Part shown: piece by piece, positions 18,092 to 25,525 of the stretch
Layout: each line of letters opens with the position of its first letter
Numbering within the stretch: position 1 is the first letter of the stretch
Origin: Mycobacterium sp. BK086
GTDB lineage: Bacteria; Actinomycetota; Actinomycetes; Mycobacteriales; Mycobacteriaceae
NCBI GenBank assembly: GCA_004362315.1
Contig: SNWL01000003.1
Coordinates: forward strand, 496,001-560,000
Reading direction: 5' to 3'
Length of the DNA stretch: 64,000 nt
Translations under genes and position numbers: made by a program
The notes under the pieces: generated by a model
Database searches by the model: none
What the model was told of the DNA's origin: nothing
Seen by the model: the letters and a program-made list of their open reading frames with translations, nothing else

Positions 18092-18951
18092 AGCAGATCC
18101 GTGATCGTCTTGAGGCCCGCTTCGTAGAGCACTCCGGGCATCATGCCGCCGTCGATCTCGATGGTCGTTCCGTTGATGAAATCGGCTGTCCCACTGCACA
18201 AGAACACCACCGCGCGGCCGACCTCGGCGGGCTCGCCGGCGCGGTGCATGGGGACGGCGTGGAAGTACTTCTCCCCCGTCGGGTCGTCCTTGGGCAGCAC
18301 GAACGACTTGAAGTTGTCGGTCATCGTCGGCCCCAGCGCCAGGCAGTTCACCCGCACCTTCGGTCCCCATTCCTCGGCCAGCGACCGGGTCAGATGGTTC
18401 AGGCCGGATTTGGCCGCGCCGTACGACACCAGCGTCGGCGATCCGGCGGGATGTCCTGCGCCACTGGAGATGTTGACGATCGAGCCGACACCGTCCTGCT
18501 CGCGCATCTGCCGGTACGCCCGGATGGCGAACCACATCGGGCTGATCAGGTTCATCTGAATGGCGAAGGCGTGGAACAGCACCGTGCGTTCGTAGTCGTC
18601 GTCGGCCGCCGGGGCGCCCTGGATGCGCGAGACGAGTTCCGGGATGTCCTCGACGTGCGGAGCGGGCACGGTGCCGCCGGCGTTGTTGACGAGGATGTCG
18701 ATCCGGCCGTAGTCGGCGACCACCGCGTCGACGAACGCGTCGATGGCCCGGTGGTCGCCCTGATCGCAGACCCGCTGCGATGAGCGGGCCAGCCACTCCG
18801 GATCGTCGACGCCGGGGATGGCGTCCAGCGGCCCACGCGAGCAGCCGATGACGGTGGCGCCGGCGCGCAGCAGTTCGTGTGCGATCCCGAGTCCGACGCC
18901 GCGACTGGTGCCGGTGACGACGGCGACCTTGCCGTCCAGCGGTGATGCCAC
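18088..18951 (-). CDS. Short-chain dehydrogenase/reductase
   Basis: The 287-aa product has the classical SDR elements: TGTSRGVGLGIA nucleotide-binding loop (about residues 14-25), NNAGG (about 89-93), the catalytic serine region NISSGAG and YGAAKSGL (Tyr-X3-Lys, about 177-184). It would oxidise or reduce a hydroxyl/keto group with NAD(P). GTG 18951 is preceded by a GGGAGAGG-like site. It is the first gene of the minus-strand unit divergent from the thiolase. Confidence 0.92.
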   Translation of the reverse strand: MASPLDGKVAVVTGTSRGVGLGIAHELLRAGATVIGCSRGPLDAIPGVDDPEWLARSSQRVCDQGDHRAIDAFVDAVVADYGRIDILVNNAGGTVPAPHVEDIPELVSRIQGAPAADDDYERTVLFHAFAIQMNLISPMWFAIRAYRQMREQDGVGSIVNISSGAGHPAGSPTLVSYGAAKSGLNHLTRSLAEEWGPKVRVNCLALGPTMTDNFKSFVLPKDDPTGEKYFHAVPMHRAGEPAEVGRAVVFLCSGTADFINGTTIEIDGGMMPGVLYEAGLKTITDLL

Positions 18952-18989
18952 TGTGAGGTACCTCTCCCTACAGGCAGATTTTCATTAAG

Positions 18990-19022
18990 TGCTCAATATG
19001 ATTACATGCTCAATGTTATTGG
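18990..19022. promoter_or_regulatory. Tandem palindromic operator candidate in divergent promoter
   Basis: TGCTCAAT occurs at 18990-18997 and again at 19007-19014, 17 bp apart. Each is the left half of an imperfect palindrome: CTCAATATGATTAC (18992-19005) and CTCAATGTTATTGG (19009-19022). The stretch is AT-rich in a GC-rich genome and lies between the SDR (minus) and thiolase (plus) starts. It is a good candidate site for the TetR regulator encoded at 16396-17022, but this is inference. Confidence 0.45.
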
Positions 19023-19048
19023 GCAATGATTCGACGAAGGGCAGCGGA

Positions 19049-20254
19049 ATGGGCTTGCGCGGAGAGGCCGCGATCGTCGGCTACACCGAACTCCCCTCGA
19101 CGAAACGACCTACCGGGCCGCTGGAGTTCACCCTCGAGCAGTGGGCCCGACTGGCCGCGGCCACGCTCGCGGATGCGGGCTTGTCGGCCGCCGACGTGGA
19201 CGGCATCTGCACCACGCATTTGCAGGAGTCGCAGATCTTCGTGCCCTCGACGGTCATCGAATATCTGGGCATCAAAGCCAATTTCGCCGAGATGGTCGAC
19301 CTCGGTGGGGCCAGCGCGGTGGCGATGGTGTGGCGCGCGGCGGCGGCCATCGAACTCGGGCTGTGCAACGCCGTGCTGTGCGTGATCCCCGCAACACCGC
19401 TGACCCCGACGACGCCACAGAAGCCGCTCGACGTCAGCGAGCTCATGTACTTCGGCGCGTCGAGCAACCGGTACGGCTCACCGCAGGCCGAATTCGAGAT
19501 CCCCTACGGCAATCTGGGGCAGAACGGGCCCTACGGACAGGTCGCGACCCTGTACGGCGCCAGCTACGGCTACGACGAACGGGCCATGGCCAAGATCAGC
19601 GTCGACCAGCGGGTCAACGCCAATCACACTCCGGGGGCGATCTTCCGGGACGCGCCGATCACCGTCGACGATGTGATCAACAGCCCCATGATCGCCGCGC
19701 CGCTGCACATGCTGGAGATCGTCATGCCGGTGATGGGCGGCGCCGCCGTCCTGGTGACCAACGCCGAGCTGGCCCGTCGCAGCACGAATCGGCCGGTGTG
19801 GGTCAAGGGCTTCGGCGAGCGCGTGCCCTACAAGACCCCGACCTACGCCCACGAGCTCCTGCAGACGCCGATGATCAAGGCTGCGGCATCAGCCTTTTCG
19901 ATGGCCGGGCTGACACCGGCCGACATGGACATGGTGTCGATCTACGACTGCTACACGATCACCGTGCTGCTCAGCCTGGAAGACGCGGGCTTCTGCCAGA
20001 AGGGCAAGGGTCTGCAGTTCGTCGCCGAACACGATCTGACCTTCCGCGGCGACTTCCCGATGAACACCTCCGGCGGTCAGCTGGGCTACGGCCAGGCCGG
20101 AACGGCCGGCGGCATGCACCACGTCTGCGACGCCACCCGCCAGATCATGGGCCGATCGGGTGCCACCCAGGTGGCCGACTGCAACCGCGCATTCGTCTCC
20201 GGTAACGGCGGCATCTTGAGCGAACAGACCACCCTCGTTTTGGAAGGCGACTAG
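19049..20254 (+). CDS. Thiolase-family protein (acetyl-CoA acetyltransferase/SCP-x type)
   Basis: The 401-aa product belongs to the non-canonical thiolases that pair with DUF35 proteins in lipid and steroid side-chain pathways. It starts AAIVGYTELP and has a C-terminal NTSGGQLGYGQAGTAGGMHHV block carrying the active-site His region. No canonical catalytic cysteine loop is obvious, so it may act as an aldolase- or thiolase-like partner rather than a classical thiolase. ATG 19049 follows GAAGGGCAGCGGA; an upstream ATG at 18989 lies inside the operator region and was rejected. The DUF35 gene begins 2 bp after its stop. Confidence 0.85.
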   Translation: MGLRGEAAIVGYTELPSTKRPTGPLEFTLEQWARLAAATLADAGLSAADVDGICTTHLQESQIFVPSTVIEYLGIKANFAEMVDLGGASAVAMVWRAAAAIELGLCNAVLCVIPATPLTPTTPQKPLDVSELMYFGASSNRYGSPQAEFEIPYGNLGQNGPYGQVATLYGASYGYDERAMAKISVDQRVNANHTPGAIFRDAPITVDDVINSPMIAAPLHMLEIVMPVMGGAAVLVTNAELARRSTNRPVWVKGFGERVPYKTPTYAHELLQTPMIKAAASAFSMAGLTPADMDMVSIYDCYTITVLLSLEDAGFCQKGKGLQFVAEHDLTFRGDFPMNTSGGQLGYGQAGTAGGMHHVCDATRQIMGRSGATQVADCNRAFVSGNGGILSEQTTLVLEGD

Positions 20255-20256
20255 TC

Positions 20257-20667
20257 ATGGGCGATTTCACCAAGCCGATGCCGATCCCGACGCCGACCAC
20301 CCAGCCGTTCTGGGATGCGCTGGCCGAACACACGATCCGCATCCAGTACTCGCCGTCGGCGCAGCGCTACGTGTTCTACCCCCGGGTGCTCGCACCGGGC
20401 ACGCTGGCCGACGACCTGGAATGGCGGGAGATCTCCGGCGCGGCCTCGTTGTACACCTACACCGTCGCCTACCGGCCGGTGGCACCGCATTTCGCCGGCG
20501 ACGTGCCGCAGCTGCTGGCCGTCGTGCAGTGGGACGAGGGGCCGCGGTTCTCGACCGAGATCGTGAATGCCGATCCGACCGAACTCGAGGTGGGCATGCG
20601 GCTGAGGCCGGTGTTCGTCGACTATCCCGATTCGGGTGTGACGATGCTGCGCTACGAGCCGGCGTGA
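20257..20667 (+). CDS. DUF35 OB-fold protein, partner of thiolase
   Basis: The 136-aa product has the DUF35 layout: an N-terminal rubredoxin-like helix region (TQPFWDALAEHTIRIQYS) and an OB-fold with YTYTVAYRPVAPHFAGDVP. The usual zinc cysteines are missing; the family motif CXXC is replaced by SPSAQRYVFYP, so a metal is unlikely. DUF35 proteins form complexes with thiolase-like enzymes such as the retro-aldolases of steroid side-chain breakdown. It is 2 bp after the thiolase gene and convergent with the anti-sigma gene. Confidence 0.88.
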   Translation: MGDFTKPMPIPTPTTQPFWDALAEHTIRIQYSPSAQRYVFYPRVLAPGTLADDLEWREISGAASLYTYTVAYRPVAPHFAGDVPQLLAVVQWDEGPRFSTEIVNADPTELEVGMRLRPVFVDYPDSGVTMLRYEPA

Positions 20668-20668
20668 G

Positions 20669-21136
20669 CTAACCGACCGCGAAGTCGGCGTCGTCCTGGC
20701 GGGCGTAGAAGTGCTCGAAGCGCAGGCACACGGTGGTGCCCAGCGCCGAGGAATCGATGGTGAGCTCGTCGGACAACGCCCGCATGAGCGGGATACCGCG
20801 ACCACGCGACCGGCTTTGGGTGGCCGGGGTGGATTCACGCCAGCGCCCCTGGTCGGCGATCGTGATGGTGAGGGTGGAGCCGTCGTAGATGGCTTCTACA
20901 TCGATGGTTCCGGGACCACCGCTGTGCAGATAGGCGAACTCGGCGGTATTGGCGAGCGCTTCGTTGACCGCGAGGACGACGTCGCTGAACCGAACCCTGT
21001 CGAGATCTCCGCGCGCCCGCAGCCAGGTCGCGAACTCATCTCGGACCCTGGCTGCGTTGTGCGCATCAGCGACGACATCGTTACGGATGAAACGGTCACC
21101 GTCTGCTGTGGGACTTGGGTAACTCGGTGTCGTCAT
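20669..21136 (-). CDS. RsbW-like anti-sigma factor kinase (HATPase)
   Basis: The 155-aa product is a GHKL ATP-binding serine-kinase type anti-sigma factor. The N-box is AVNEALANTAEFAY (about residues 57-70), the G1 box ITIADQGRW and the G2 region RGRGIPLMRAL. Such proteins bind a sigma factor (SigF/SigB type) or phosphorylate a STAS antagonist. It lies 30 bp downstream of a STAS gene on the same strand, the usual partner. Its cognate sigma factor is not in the window. Confidence 0.87.
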   Translation of the reverse strand: MTTPSYPSPTADGDRFIRNDVVADAHNAARVRDEFATWLRARGDLDRVRFSDVVLAVNEALANTAEFAYLHSGGPGTIDVEAIYDGSTLTITIADQGRWRESTPATQSRSRGRGIPLMRALSDELTIDSSALGTTVCLRFEHFYARQDDADFAVG

Positions 21137-21166
21137 GGCAAATCTCTTATACCCAACTTCCGAGAA

Positions 21167-21556
21167 TTACTCACCCAATGCGGCGCGTGCCTCTTCCAGT
21201 GTGGCGTACAGACCGACAATATCGGCCAAACCGACCAGTTTCAGCGGTCGGGATGTCGCGGGTCCGCTGGCCACGACCCCGAAACCGATCTCCGCGGATG
21301 CCTTGTCGCGGGCCGCGACCAGGACGCCCATCCCCGCAGAAGCCAGGAAGTCGACGTCGCTCAGATCGACGATGATCGCCGTCGGGTTCTTGTTCAGCGA
21401 GGTGGCGATGCTGGTCTCCAGTTGCGGTGACGTCAGCATGTCCACCACACCTGCCGCGGAGATGACAACCGTGCGGCCGAACCACTCCTCGTTGATCACG
21501 CAACCTGTGTTGGCAGCGGTGGTCGTGCCGGTCGTGGCTGTGGCTTGCTCGTCCAA
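21167..21556 (-). CDS. STAS domain anti-sigma factor antagonist
   Basis: The 129-aa product has a short Thr-rich N-terminus and a STAS domain (about residues 22-125). The phospho-acceptor serine is in DFLASAGMGVLVAA (about residues 73-86), the SpoIIAA/RsbV signature. Translation appears to begin at TTG 21556, preceded by GAGGTG. Dephosphorylated antagonists release the sigma factor from its RsbW-like inhibitor, here plausibly the next gene (20669-21136). Confidence 0.87.
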   Translation of the reverse strand: MDEQATATTGTTTAANTGCVINEEWFGRTVVISAAGVVDMLTSPQLETSIATSLNKNPTAIIVDLSDVDFLASAGMGVLVAARDKASAEIGFGVVASGPATSRPLKLVGLADIVGLYATLEEARAALGE

Positions 21557-21888
21557 GATTCACCTCATTAGCGCGTGCGGACAGCACGCTCGCGATACAG
21601 CGTGGGTGCGAGGCTGCCGTCTGAACCTGGCATCAAAGTAGTAGCAGTCGTGCACCGGTCTGCTTGCGGCGCGTGGTCGATCCCGGAAAATCTACCGAAC
21701 CGACCCGTCCAGGCTAACGCACATCCCCCCTGGATGCCGGAACCACAGTCATCGCCAAGCGTCGACCGCGTCCGCTCAGCAACGTCTTGTCTCTCGCCCA
21801 AACCGACAAACCGCAGGAGAACTGCGAGACGGGCCCTCACTTTCGTCGATCTCGGCGAACAGCGATGCCTCTTTTCTATACTGGACTC
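21557..21888. other. 332-bp divergent intergenic region
   Basis: It separates the STAS gene (minus) from the P450 gene (plus). The only clear element is the P450 -10-like TATACT at 21877-21882. No small ORF with a convincing ribosome-binding site, no tRNA and no clear hairpin was seen. Confidence 0.5.
21877..21882 (+). promoter_or_regulatory. -10 element of an apparently leaderless P450 promoter
   Basis: TATACT ends 6 bp before ATG 21889. With the usual 6-7 bp from -10 to the transcription start, the mRNA would begin at the A of the start codon. There is no ribosome-binding site in the interval, as expected for a leaderless transcript, which are common in mycobacteria. The -35 region is weak. 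Confidence 0.55.
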
Positions 21889-23244
21889 ATGTCTAATACG
21901 CCGACGCCGTCGCTGCCGCCGGGCCCCTCTCTTCCCCCCGCCATCCAGGCCGTGCTGATGCTGCGCTACTGGCCGCGCTTCGTATCCGCCTGCCGGCGGC
22001 GCTATGGCAAGACGTTCACACTGCGGATCGCGTCGATGGGCACACTGGTGTACCTCGACGATCCGGCCGACATCAAACAGGTCTTTGCTGGCGATCCGGC
22101 GATTTACCATGCGGGCGAGGCGAATTCGATGCTGTCGGGCCTGCTGGGCCCGGCGTCGGTGCTGGTGGTGGACGACGAGGTGCACCGCGATCGCCGACGG
22201 CTGATGCTCGAACCGTTCCATCGCGACGCCGTTGCGAGACAGACCGAGGTGATGGCCGAGATCGCGGCGACCAGCATCGCGGGCTGGCCGGTGGGCAAGC
22301 CGTTCCCCGTCGCACCGAAGATGTCGCAGATCACCCTCGAGGTGATCCTTCGCCTGGTCATCGGCGCAAGCGATCCGGCCCGGCTGGCCGCGCTGCGCGA
22401 GGTTCTCCCCCGGCTGCTGAACCTGTCGGCGTTCGAGCTGCTGGCGATCGGCACTCCCCGCCTGCAATACAAGCGGCCGTGGCGCGGGGTGCGCCGGCGC
22501 ATCGAGGAGGCCGACCGTCTGCTGTACGCCGAGATCGCGGAGCGTCGCACCGATCCGGAGTTGGCGTCGCGCACCGATGCACTGGCGATGCTGGTGCGCG
22601 CCGCTGATCAGGACGGCCGCACGATGACCGACTCCGAGTTGCGCGATCAGTTGATGACGTTGTTGGTGGCCGGGCACGACACCACGGCCACTGGCCTGTC
22701 ATGGGCGCTGGAGCGGCTGACCCGGCATCCGGCGGTGTTGGCCAAAGCCGTGCGGGCCGCCGAGTCAGGCGACGACGAGTACTTGGACGCGATCGCGAAG
22801 GAGACGTTGCGCAACCGGCCGGTGGTGTTCGACGTCGGCCGGATCCTCAAGCAGCCGGTGGAGATCGCCGGCCATCTGCTGCCCGCCGGTGTGATGGTGG
22901 CGCCCGGGGTGGGATTGGTGCATTCCGACGACCGGGTCTATCCGGACGCCGATCGGTTCGACCCGGATCGGATGATCGGAGCGACACTGAGCCCGACGAC
23001 GTGGCTGCCATTCGGTGGCGGGGCGCGCCGGTGCTTGGGCGCGACATTCGCGATGGCCGAGATGCGGGTGGTGCTGCGTGAGGTGTTGTTACGGACCGAA
23101 CTGGTGACCACGACCGCTCGCGGTGAGGAGCAGCGGGTCAAGCATGTGATTCTCACGCCGAAACGTGGTGCGCGGATCACGGTCTCGCGCATCAAGACCC
23201 CGCGGCCGACCGTGGACGCGAGCCTCACGCAACCGACGGTGTAA
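21889..23244 (+). CDS. Cytochrome P450 (CYP138-like)
   Basis: The 451-aa product has the P450 hallmarks: I-helix AGHDTTATGLSWALE (about residues 258-272), the ETLR motif in KETLRNRP (about 304-311), PDRF-type DADRFDPDRM and the heme-binding FGGGARRCLGATFA with the axial cysteine. The proline-rich N-terminus resembles the CYP138 group of mycobacteria. It would oxidise a lipophilic substrate with ferredoxin as electron donor; no ferredoxin is adjacent. The start at ATG 21889 matches the leaderless promoter; an upstream in-frame start at 21787 would read through that promoter. Confidence 0.92.
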   Translation: MSNTPTPSLPPGPSLPPAIQAVLMLRYWPRFVSACRRRYGKTFTLRIASMGTLVYLDDPADIKQVFAGDPAIYHAGEANSMLSGLLGPASVLVVDDEVHRDRRRLMLEPFHRDAVARQTEVMAEIAATSIAGWPVGKPFPVAPKMSQITLEVILRLVIGASDPARLAALREVLPRLLNLSAFELLAIGTPRLQYKRPWRGVRRRIEEADRLLYAEIAERRTDPELASRTDALAMLVRAADQDGRTMTDSELRDQLMTLLVAGHDTTATGLSWALERLTRHPAVLAKAVRAAESGDDEYLDAIAKETLRNRPVVFDVGRILKQPVEIAGHLLPAGVMVAPGVGLVHSDDRVYPDADRFDPDRMIGATLSPTTWLPFGGGARRCLGATFAMAEMRVVLREVLLRTELVTTTARGEEQRVKHVILTPKRGARITVSRIKTPRPTVDASLTQPTV

Positions 23245-23337
23245 CCCGCTGCACCGCATCAATATTCGCTGCCGGGTTTCGATTTGCCTGATTCTGTGAA
23301 TCAACTGCGTGCCGTTTCCCAGCGAGAGAGGTTCCCA

Positions 23338-23622
23338 GTGAAGCGAATCGTGCACTCCATCCTTGCAGCGTCGGCGGCCGCGGCCGTGTTCAGCGGTTGC
23401 TCGGCCTCGGAGATCGTCAACACCGGCGGCGACACCAAGTGCAAGGACTTCCTCGGCCAGGACGAGAAGAAGCAGAACGACGAAGTCAGCAAAATGCTCA
23501 AGGACAAGAGCGGCCAGGATCCGACGAACCTGGAGATCACTGCGACGAAGACGTCCGTCACGCTCTACTGCCAGACCTTGGGCAAGGAAGACACCAAGAT
23601 CTCCGAGGCGCCGCACGGCTGA
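23338..23622 (+). CDS. Small lipoprotein with HdeA-like domain
   Basis: GTG 23338 gives a 94-aa product with a signal peptide and a lipobox-like VFSGC (cysteine at about residue 20). The mature part has TKCKDFLGQDEKKQNDEV and a second cysteine in LYCQTLGK. The two cysteines and the CxDFLxxDExxQ pattern resemble HdeA/HdeB, small periplasmic acid-stress chaperones with one disulfide. An AGAGAGG site lies upstream. The frame is also open from 23284, but that would bury the signal peptide. Confidence 0.65.
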   Translation: MKRIVHSILAASAAAAVFSGCSASEIVNTGGDTKCKDFLGQDEKKQNDEVSKMLKDKSGQDPTNLEITATKTSVTLYCQTLGKEDTKISEAPHG

Positions 23623-23786
23623 TCGGATTACGAAAAGCCGCCGACGAGAAGGTGATTCAGCCTTCGAGCTGACGCGGCTCGGGTCACGACACGCGCATGG
23701 TTCCGCTTGGCGCCACATCGAACGTATGTTCTACTGAATGTCATTGCCAGCCGCGTGCAGCGGACGATGTTCAGGAGGAGACCTAC

Positions 23787-24212
23787 GTGACCATGACTGT
23801 AGACACCCACGCCCCCTCGACCGAGGCCGCAACGCCGGACGTATTGCTCCGCCCGATCGGCGCCGAGGTGTCAGAGAGCGGACCGGCGCCGTCCCCCGCC
23901 TCGCAAGAGCCGGCGAAAGTCCCGGCCAAGAAGGCCGGCAAGAAAGCCAAGACGCTTGAGCTCACCCTCACGGTCACCGGTACCGCCGACGGTGAATGGC
24001 GGGCCGAGCTCAAGCGGGGCACCACCTACGTCGCCCGCGACCTCGCGATCGCGGCGGCCGCGGTATCCCGGGCGGCCAAGGAACTGCACGATGACCTTGC
24101 CACCCCGATCGACGAGGTCATCGAGGAGGCACGCTCGGAGCAGGCCGCCAAAGTCGCCGCACTCGAAGCCGAATTGGAAGCCGCCCGCCAGGCGCTCGCC
24201 AACCTGGACTGA
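23787..24212 (+). CDS. DUF6319 family protein
   Basis: The product (about 141 aa) has a disordered Pro/Ala/Lys-rich N-terminus (AKVPAKKAGKKAK near residues 45-57) and a C-terminal domain ending in a coiled coil (EQAAKVAALEAELEAARQAL). AGGAGGAG at 23773-23780 sits 6 bp before GTG 23787 and decides the start; ATG 23793 is possible. The basic tract and coiled coil could suit nucleic-acid or envelope binding, but the function is unknown. Confidence 0.75.
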   Translation: MTMTVDTHAPSTEAATPDVLLRPIGAEVSESGPAPSPASQEPAKVPAKKAGKKAKTLELTLTVTGTADGEWRAELKRGTTYVARDLAIAAAAVSRAAKELHDDLATPIDEVIEEARSEQAAKVAALEAELEAARQALANLD

Positions 24213-24253
24213 GGCGGGCTCCGAAATTCGACGATTGAAGCTCGCCCGTTGAC

Positions 24254-24259
24254 GGGTAT
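24254..24259 (+). promoter_or_regulatory. Candidate SigF-type -10 element
   Basis: GGGTAT lies 45 bp before the CsbD-like start. It matches the mycobacterial SigF -10 (GGGTAY), but the -35 half (GGWWT expected 16-17 bp upstream) is poor, so confidence is low. Confidence 0.3.
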
Positions 24260-24303
24260 GTAAGAACCGCTCGTGCACCCCGACTGAAGCGGAAGGAACC
24301 ACC

Positions 24304-24534
24304 GTGGGCGATAGCGGACCGGAAGAGGCCGTCAAGGGCATCGTCGAAGACGTGAAGGGTAAGGCCAAGGAAGTCGTCGGCATCATCACCGACAAAGACG
24401 ACCTGCGCGAAGAAGGCCGCGCTCAGCAGGACAAGGCTGAAGCCGCACGTGAGGTGGCCAAGAAAGAGGCGGAAGCCGAAGCTGCACGCGCCGCGGAGAA
24501 AGCCGCCGAGGCACGCCAAAAAGCCGCTGAATAG
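24304..24534 (+). CDS. CsbD/Mbp1-like small stress protein
   Basis: The 76-aa, highly charged, helical product begins GDSGPEEAVKGIVEDVKGKAKE, the pattern of mycobacterial microaggregate-binding protein 1 and CsbD-like proteins, and ends in an alanine/lysine/glutamate coiled coil. Such genes are usually part of the general stress response. GTG 24304 follows GGAAGGAACC. It stands alone between two intergenic gaps. Confidence 0.8.
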   Translation: MGDSGPEEAVKGIVEDVKGKAKEVVGIITDKDDLREEGRAQQDKAEAAREVAKKEAEAEAARAAEKAAEARQKAAE

Positions 24535-24699
24535 TCATTGCACCACCGGGTCGGCTGCGCGCCGGCAATTCTGGCCATCGACGCCTGCGTCTCACGCTCG
24601 GCTACGCTCTATAGCGCCAAGCCGTCGGGGCGCTTTGCTGGCGCGGCGCACGAAGTCTTTGGTCGCGGCGCGCGCCGCGTGTGCTTGGAGGTATCACTC

Positions 24700-25503
24700 A
24701 TGCGTTCGTTCAGCGTGGCATTGGTCGTCTCTATTGCCGCCATTTCCCTTTCCTCCGGGACGGCCGCGGCCGCCCCGAAGGATTACTGCGCCGACCTCAA
24801 GGGCGGCAGCACCGGCAGCACCTGCGAGATCCAGCTCTCCGATCCCGCGTACAGCGTCGACATCAGCATCCCGCTGGATTACCCCGACCAGAAATCGGTC
24901 GCCGACTACATCTCGCAGACGCGTGACTCGTTCCTCAACACGGCCAAGGCCGGCTCCCCCGGCGCGTGGCCATCCAAGTTGACCATCAAGCCGGCGGAGT
25001 ACAACTCGTCGATTCCCCCGCGCGGCACGCAGGCCGTGGTGTTCACGGTGACCCAGAACATCGGTGCCGCCCAGCCACAGACGACGTACAAGGCGTTCAA
25101 CTGGGACCAGAGCTACCGCAAAGAGATCACCTACACCGCGGCACCCGATGACAAAGAAAACACGCCGCTGTGGCGGGTGGACGATCCGCTGAAGACCGTC
25201 GCGCCCATCGTCCAGTCCGAGTTGCAGCAGCAGTTGGCTCCGCCGCCGCCGGCAGCGCCGCCCACGACGTCCACGTCGGCCACGCCCACCACGACGACCA
25301 CGACCACGACCACACCGCCACCTCCGCCCCCGCCGTTGCCGTTCGCACCTGGCGCGCTGTACAACCCGGCCAATTACCAAAACTTCGCAGTGGTCAACGA
25401 CGGGGTGATCTTCTTCTTTGACCAGGGGGTGTTGTTGCCTGCCTCAGCCGGTGCGTTGCACGTGCTGGTGCCACGGTCGGCGATCGACCCGATGATCGCC
25501 TGA
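24700..25503 (+). CDS. Secreted MPT64/RsiV-like protein (DUF3298) with Pro/Thr linker
   Basis: The 267-aa product has a Sec signal peptide (MRSFSVALVVSIAAISLSSG..., cleavage after AAA near residue 25) and an MPT64-type N-terminal domain with CADLKGGSTGSTCEIQL and YNSSIPPRGTQAVVFTV. A threonine/proline linker (about residues 190-215) joins it to a C-terminal RsiV-like segment FAVVNDGVIFFFDQGVLLP. MPT64-family proteins are secreted antigens whose molecular role is unclear. ATG 24700 follows TTGGAGG. Confidence 0.82.
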   Translation: MRSFSVALVVSIAAISLSSGTAAAAPKDYCADLKGGSTGSTCEIQLSDPAYSVDISIPLDYPDQKSVADYISQTRDSFLNTAKAGSPGAWPSKLTIKPAEYNSSIPPRGTQAVVFTVTQNIGAAQPQTTYKAFNWDQSYRKEITYTAAPDDKENTPLWRVDDPLKTVAPIVQSELQQQLAPPPPAAPPTTSTSATPTTTTTTTTTPPPPPPPLPFAPGALYNPANYQNFAVVNDGVIFFFDQGVLLPASAGALHVLVPRSAIDPMIA

Positions 25504-25525
25504 CAGTGTCAGGCTCTGGTTCCGA

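Noticed and set aside
18092-18796. N-terminal extension of the DHDP-reductase-like frame
   Set aside because: It runs antiparallel in frame through the SDR coding sequence, which carries the real SDR motifs; GTG 18091 starts the family sequence.
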